DNA of 21,904 bases from Pelargonium cotyledonis (taxonomy: Eukaryota; Streptophyta; Magnoliopsida; Geraniales; Geraniaceae), in contig JAYMTA010001082.1 in the NCBI GenBank assembly GCA_036897625.1, forward strand, positions 1 through 21,904. Direction: 5' to 3'. Position numbers and translations under genes: made by a program. Below, one piece after another: positions 20,231-21,904 of this stretch. The first letter of the stretch is position 1; every line of letters begins with the position of its first letter. A model generated the notes under the pieces. The model was given only the letters and a program-made list of their open reading frames with translations, was not told where the DNA came from and did not search any database.

Positions 20231-20820
20231 ATTTTGTAGCATACAAACATCCTTACCACCGCATGAATGAATTATCAGTTCTAAGTTACTGCCTTTTCTG
20301 ACATGGCTGCAAAACAAAACACCAGAGCAGAGCCCTACAATATTGGTATCAACGCCCAACTTAGTGCAGCCTGGTCAGTACATAATCTGGCCAAATCACT
20401 TTAAACTATGTTTTTGAGAAACTTCACCCTCGTACAAATCATTTTTCTAATTCAGAAGTTACACAAAACAATACGATTATAGCATTTAACCAGCAAAATT
20501 GATTGTTAACGAATACATTTCTCCTTTTCATTAAATTGTGAGACAACCAAAAATTGCCAATGATTACATTTTGATTGGCCTCAATTTATAAAGAAAAATT
20601 TAACTTTGATCTAAAAGGGATTCAAATCGGGGTTTTCGGAATCAATTTAAATTTTAGTGTAAAATATGTCTAATATTCGTGTTGATTTATTCTTTAGAAT
20701 TCAATTCAATATCGATACAGTCTTATCTAAGAAAATGAAAGATTAAACTTCAAATAACTACAACTTTTATAAACAAATTGTTAGCTCTAGTTATATTAAA
20801 TAATTCTCGTTATCTTCAAA
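20231..20820. other. AT-rich intergenic DNA without recognisable gene
   Basis: I see no gene, RNA or structured repeat here. The composition is strongly AT-rich and ends abruptly at about 20820, where the sequence becomes GC-rich. Confidence 0.6.
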
Positions 20821-21380
20821 AAGACGGCGTTGTCTCTCCAAGGGTTGAGAGTTTGGTTTGCTGTAAGCTGTGTGATCGTGGAGAAGGTCCGTCAGTAGGT
20901 GTCTAGGGTTCGAGTTTAGGTGGTTGTAGGTGGCGAGAGGAGCGTGTAGTTGAGGAGGTTACACAGCAATGGTTGGGGGTGTGATGCTAGGGTTTTGGGG
21001 ATGGTGCTGGTTTGTTCATGTCGGCAACTGTGGTGGTAGGAGTCCTATCGGTGATGTTGATCTGTCTGCTACGGTATCAGCGACTGCAGGTTGAGGTAAG
21101 TGTGTACGGCCGCCCGGATGGGGCAAGACGGAGAGTGGGGCTGGAGTGTGTTTGGGGCGGCTGCAATAGTCGTAGGCTTACGGCGAGCCTGAAAGTGGGG
21201 ATCATGGATGACGGGAAGGCCCTCACGGGCGGATCGGACACTGTGCTTGGCTTTCCACGTGGCCTGGGGGTAGATGAAGGTGGGGCCGAGAGGAAAAGAA
21301 AGCGGGACTGACTTGCGTTGGAGGACCTAGAATCACACAATATGTAAGGAGAGAAGTCGTTCTCCGTCCATGGAGGCGAT
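20821..21380 (+). other. GC-rich, G-biased leader of a retroelement relic
   Basis: The plus strand turns G-rich (many GGTGG, GGGGT and GTGGT words) from about 20821 and runs directly into the DUF4283-like relic at 21381. Plant LINE-type elements often carry such a leader before ORF1, so this may be the element's 5' part. The frames inside it are low in complexity and match no family I know. Confidence 0.35.
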
Positions 21381-21904
21381 ATGGAGAAAATGGAGGTGTA
21401 CAAATTCATTGGGAAGTGCTACCCGGAGGTACCGAAGGACCTGAGCCGAATGCTAAAGGTCATGATACAGGTTTGGCAGTTACGGGGAGGGTTTACGATT
21501 AGACCTCTCCTTATTAAGTCGGGTCATTCAGATGAGCGTCAAGATCTGTATTTCAAATTCTATGATGCAGCGGATGCCCTAATGGTCGAGACTAAGAAGT
21601 CTTGGATGTACTAGATAACATCTTGCTGTTGGAACAGTGCAACCCTGAGAAGGTGAGGGAGTTCCGTCGTCGTGGCGACTAGGGAGAGACCACCAGCTCA
21701 AGGTAGCGTCAGGTCTCGGGTTGGTGGTTATTATCGGTCTGACCCATCATCAGGGATAGGAAAGTCCGGCATTTCTAGACATATCGGGGGAAGAAGGCTT
21801 ACCTCAGGTTTCAGATCTACTAGGATGATCTGTGTGTCTTTTGCTCACGAAAGTCCCCCGCGTTTATGGAAAGATTGACACTTTAGTTAGGTTTGGATAT
21901 AGTT
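21381..21904 (+). pseudogene. Broken retroelement ORF (DUF4283 / zinc-knuckle type)
   Basis: A 77-codon frame at 21381-21614 contains DLSRMLKVMIQVWQLRGGF and LYFKFYDAADALMV, the pattern of the DUF4283 domain of plant LINE-type ORF1 proteins. It stops at 21612-21614. The next expected block, LDNILLLEQCNPEKV, continues in a different frame (21605-21682) and stops again at 21680. A possible zinc-knuckle remnant with CxxC (LCVFC, 21833-21844) follows in that second frame after another stop. One frameshift and at least two stops mark it as non-functional. No endonuclease or reverse transcriptase is visible before the window ends. The family call rests on motif memory only. Confidence 0.5.

Noticed and set aside
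21012..21311. 99-codon G-rich frame before the retroelement relic
   Set aside because: Its composition is biased, it opens within repeat-like sequence, and no family is recognisable.
1..21904. CRISPR array, bacterial operon, virus or new defence system
   Set aside because: There are no regularly spaced repeats. All intact coding sequence belongs to four well-known plant nuclear gene families with introns.

Overview
The window reads as nuclear DNA from a flowering plant, almost certainly a eudicot. It is AT-rich, its genes have many short introns, and it encodes a plastid-targeted magnesium chelatase H subunit (chlorophyll synthesis) beside plant-type housekeeping genes. The genus cannot be fixed from sequence alone. 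Four protein-coding genes could be rebuilt completely, exon by exon. All 22 coding introns keep frame and the joined proteins match their families end to end.

Layout. (1) 173-3238, plus: NTAQ1, N-terminal glutamine amidohydrolase of the N-degron pathway, 6 exons, 226 aa. (2) 3940-7720, minus: CTU2/NCS2, cytosolic tRNA 2-thiolation subunit, 7 exons, 458 aa, tail-to-tail with NTAQ1. (3) 8809-12056, plus: RRP43, an RNase-PH-fold subunit of the RNA exosome ring, 8 coding exons, 304 aa. It is head-to-head with CTU2 and has a probable 5'-leader intron. (4) 14714-19779, plus: CHLH/GUN5, 5 exons, 1383 aa, behind a promoter with a G-box, a CCAATC motif and a TATA box. (5) 19780-21904: the CHLH 3' flank, then AT-rich DNA, a degenerate repeat and a broken retroelement ORF of the DUF4283/zinc-knuckle kind running off the window end. 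A tRNA-like SINE fragment is probable at about 13.8 kb.

The genes do not form a functional operon or cluster. Three are general housekeeping genes (protein turnover, tRNA modification, RNA decay) and one is photosynthetic. They are neighbours rather than partners, although CTU2 and RRP43 probably share a divergent promoter region.

I found no novel biological system. The most unusual signal is three GC-AG introns among 22 coding introns, one each in NTAQ1, RRP43 and CHLH, all with a GT exactly 4 nt downstream. Also notable are a 19-codon uORF ending 6 nt before the RRP43 start, a possible alternative RRP43 last exon giving an equal-length protein with another tail, a CTU2 stop codon lying on the last splice donor, and a diverged direct duplication in NTAQ1 intron 2.
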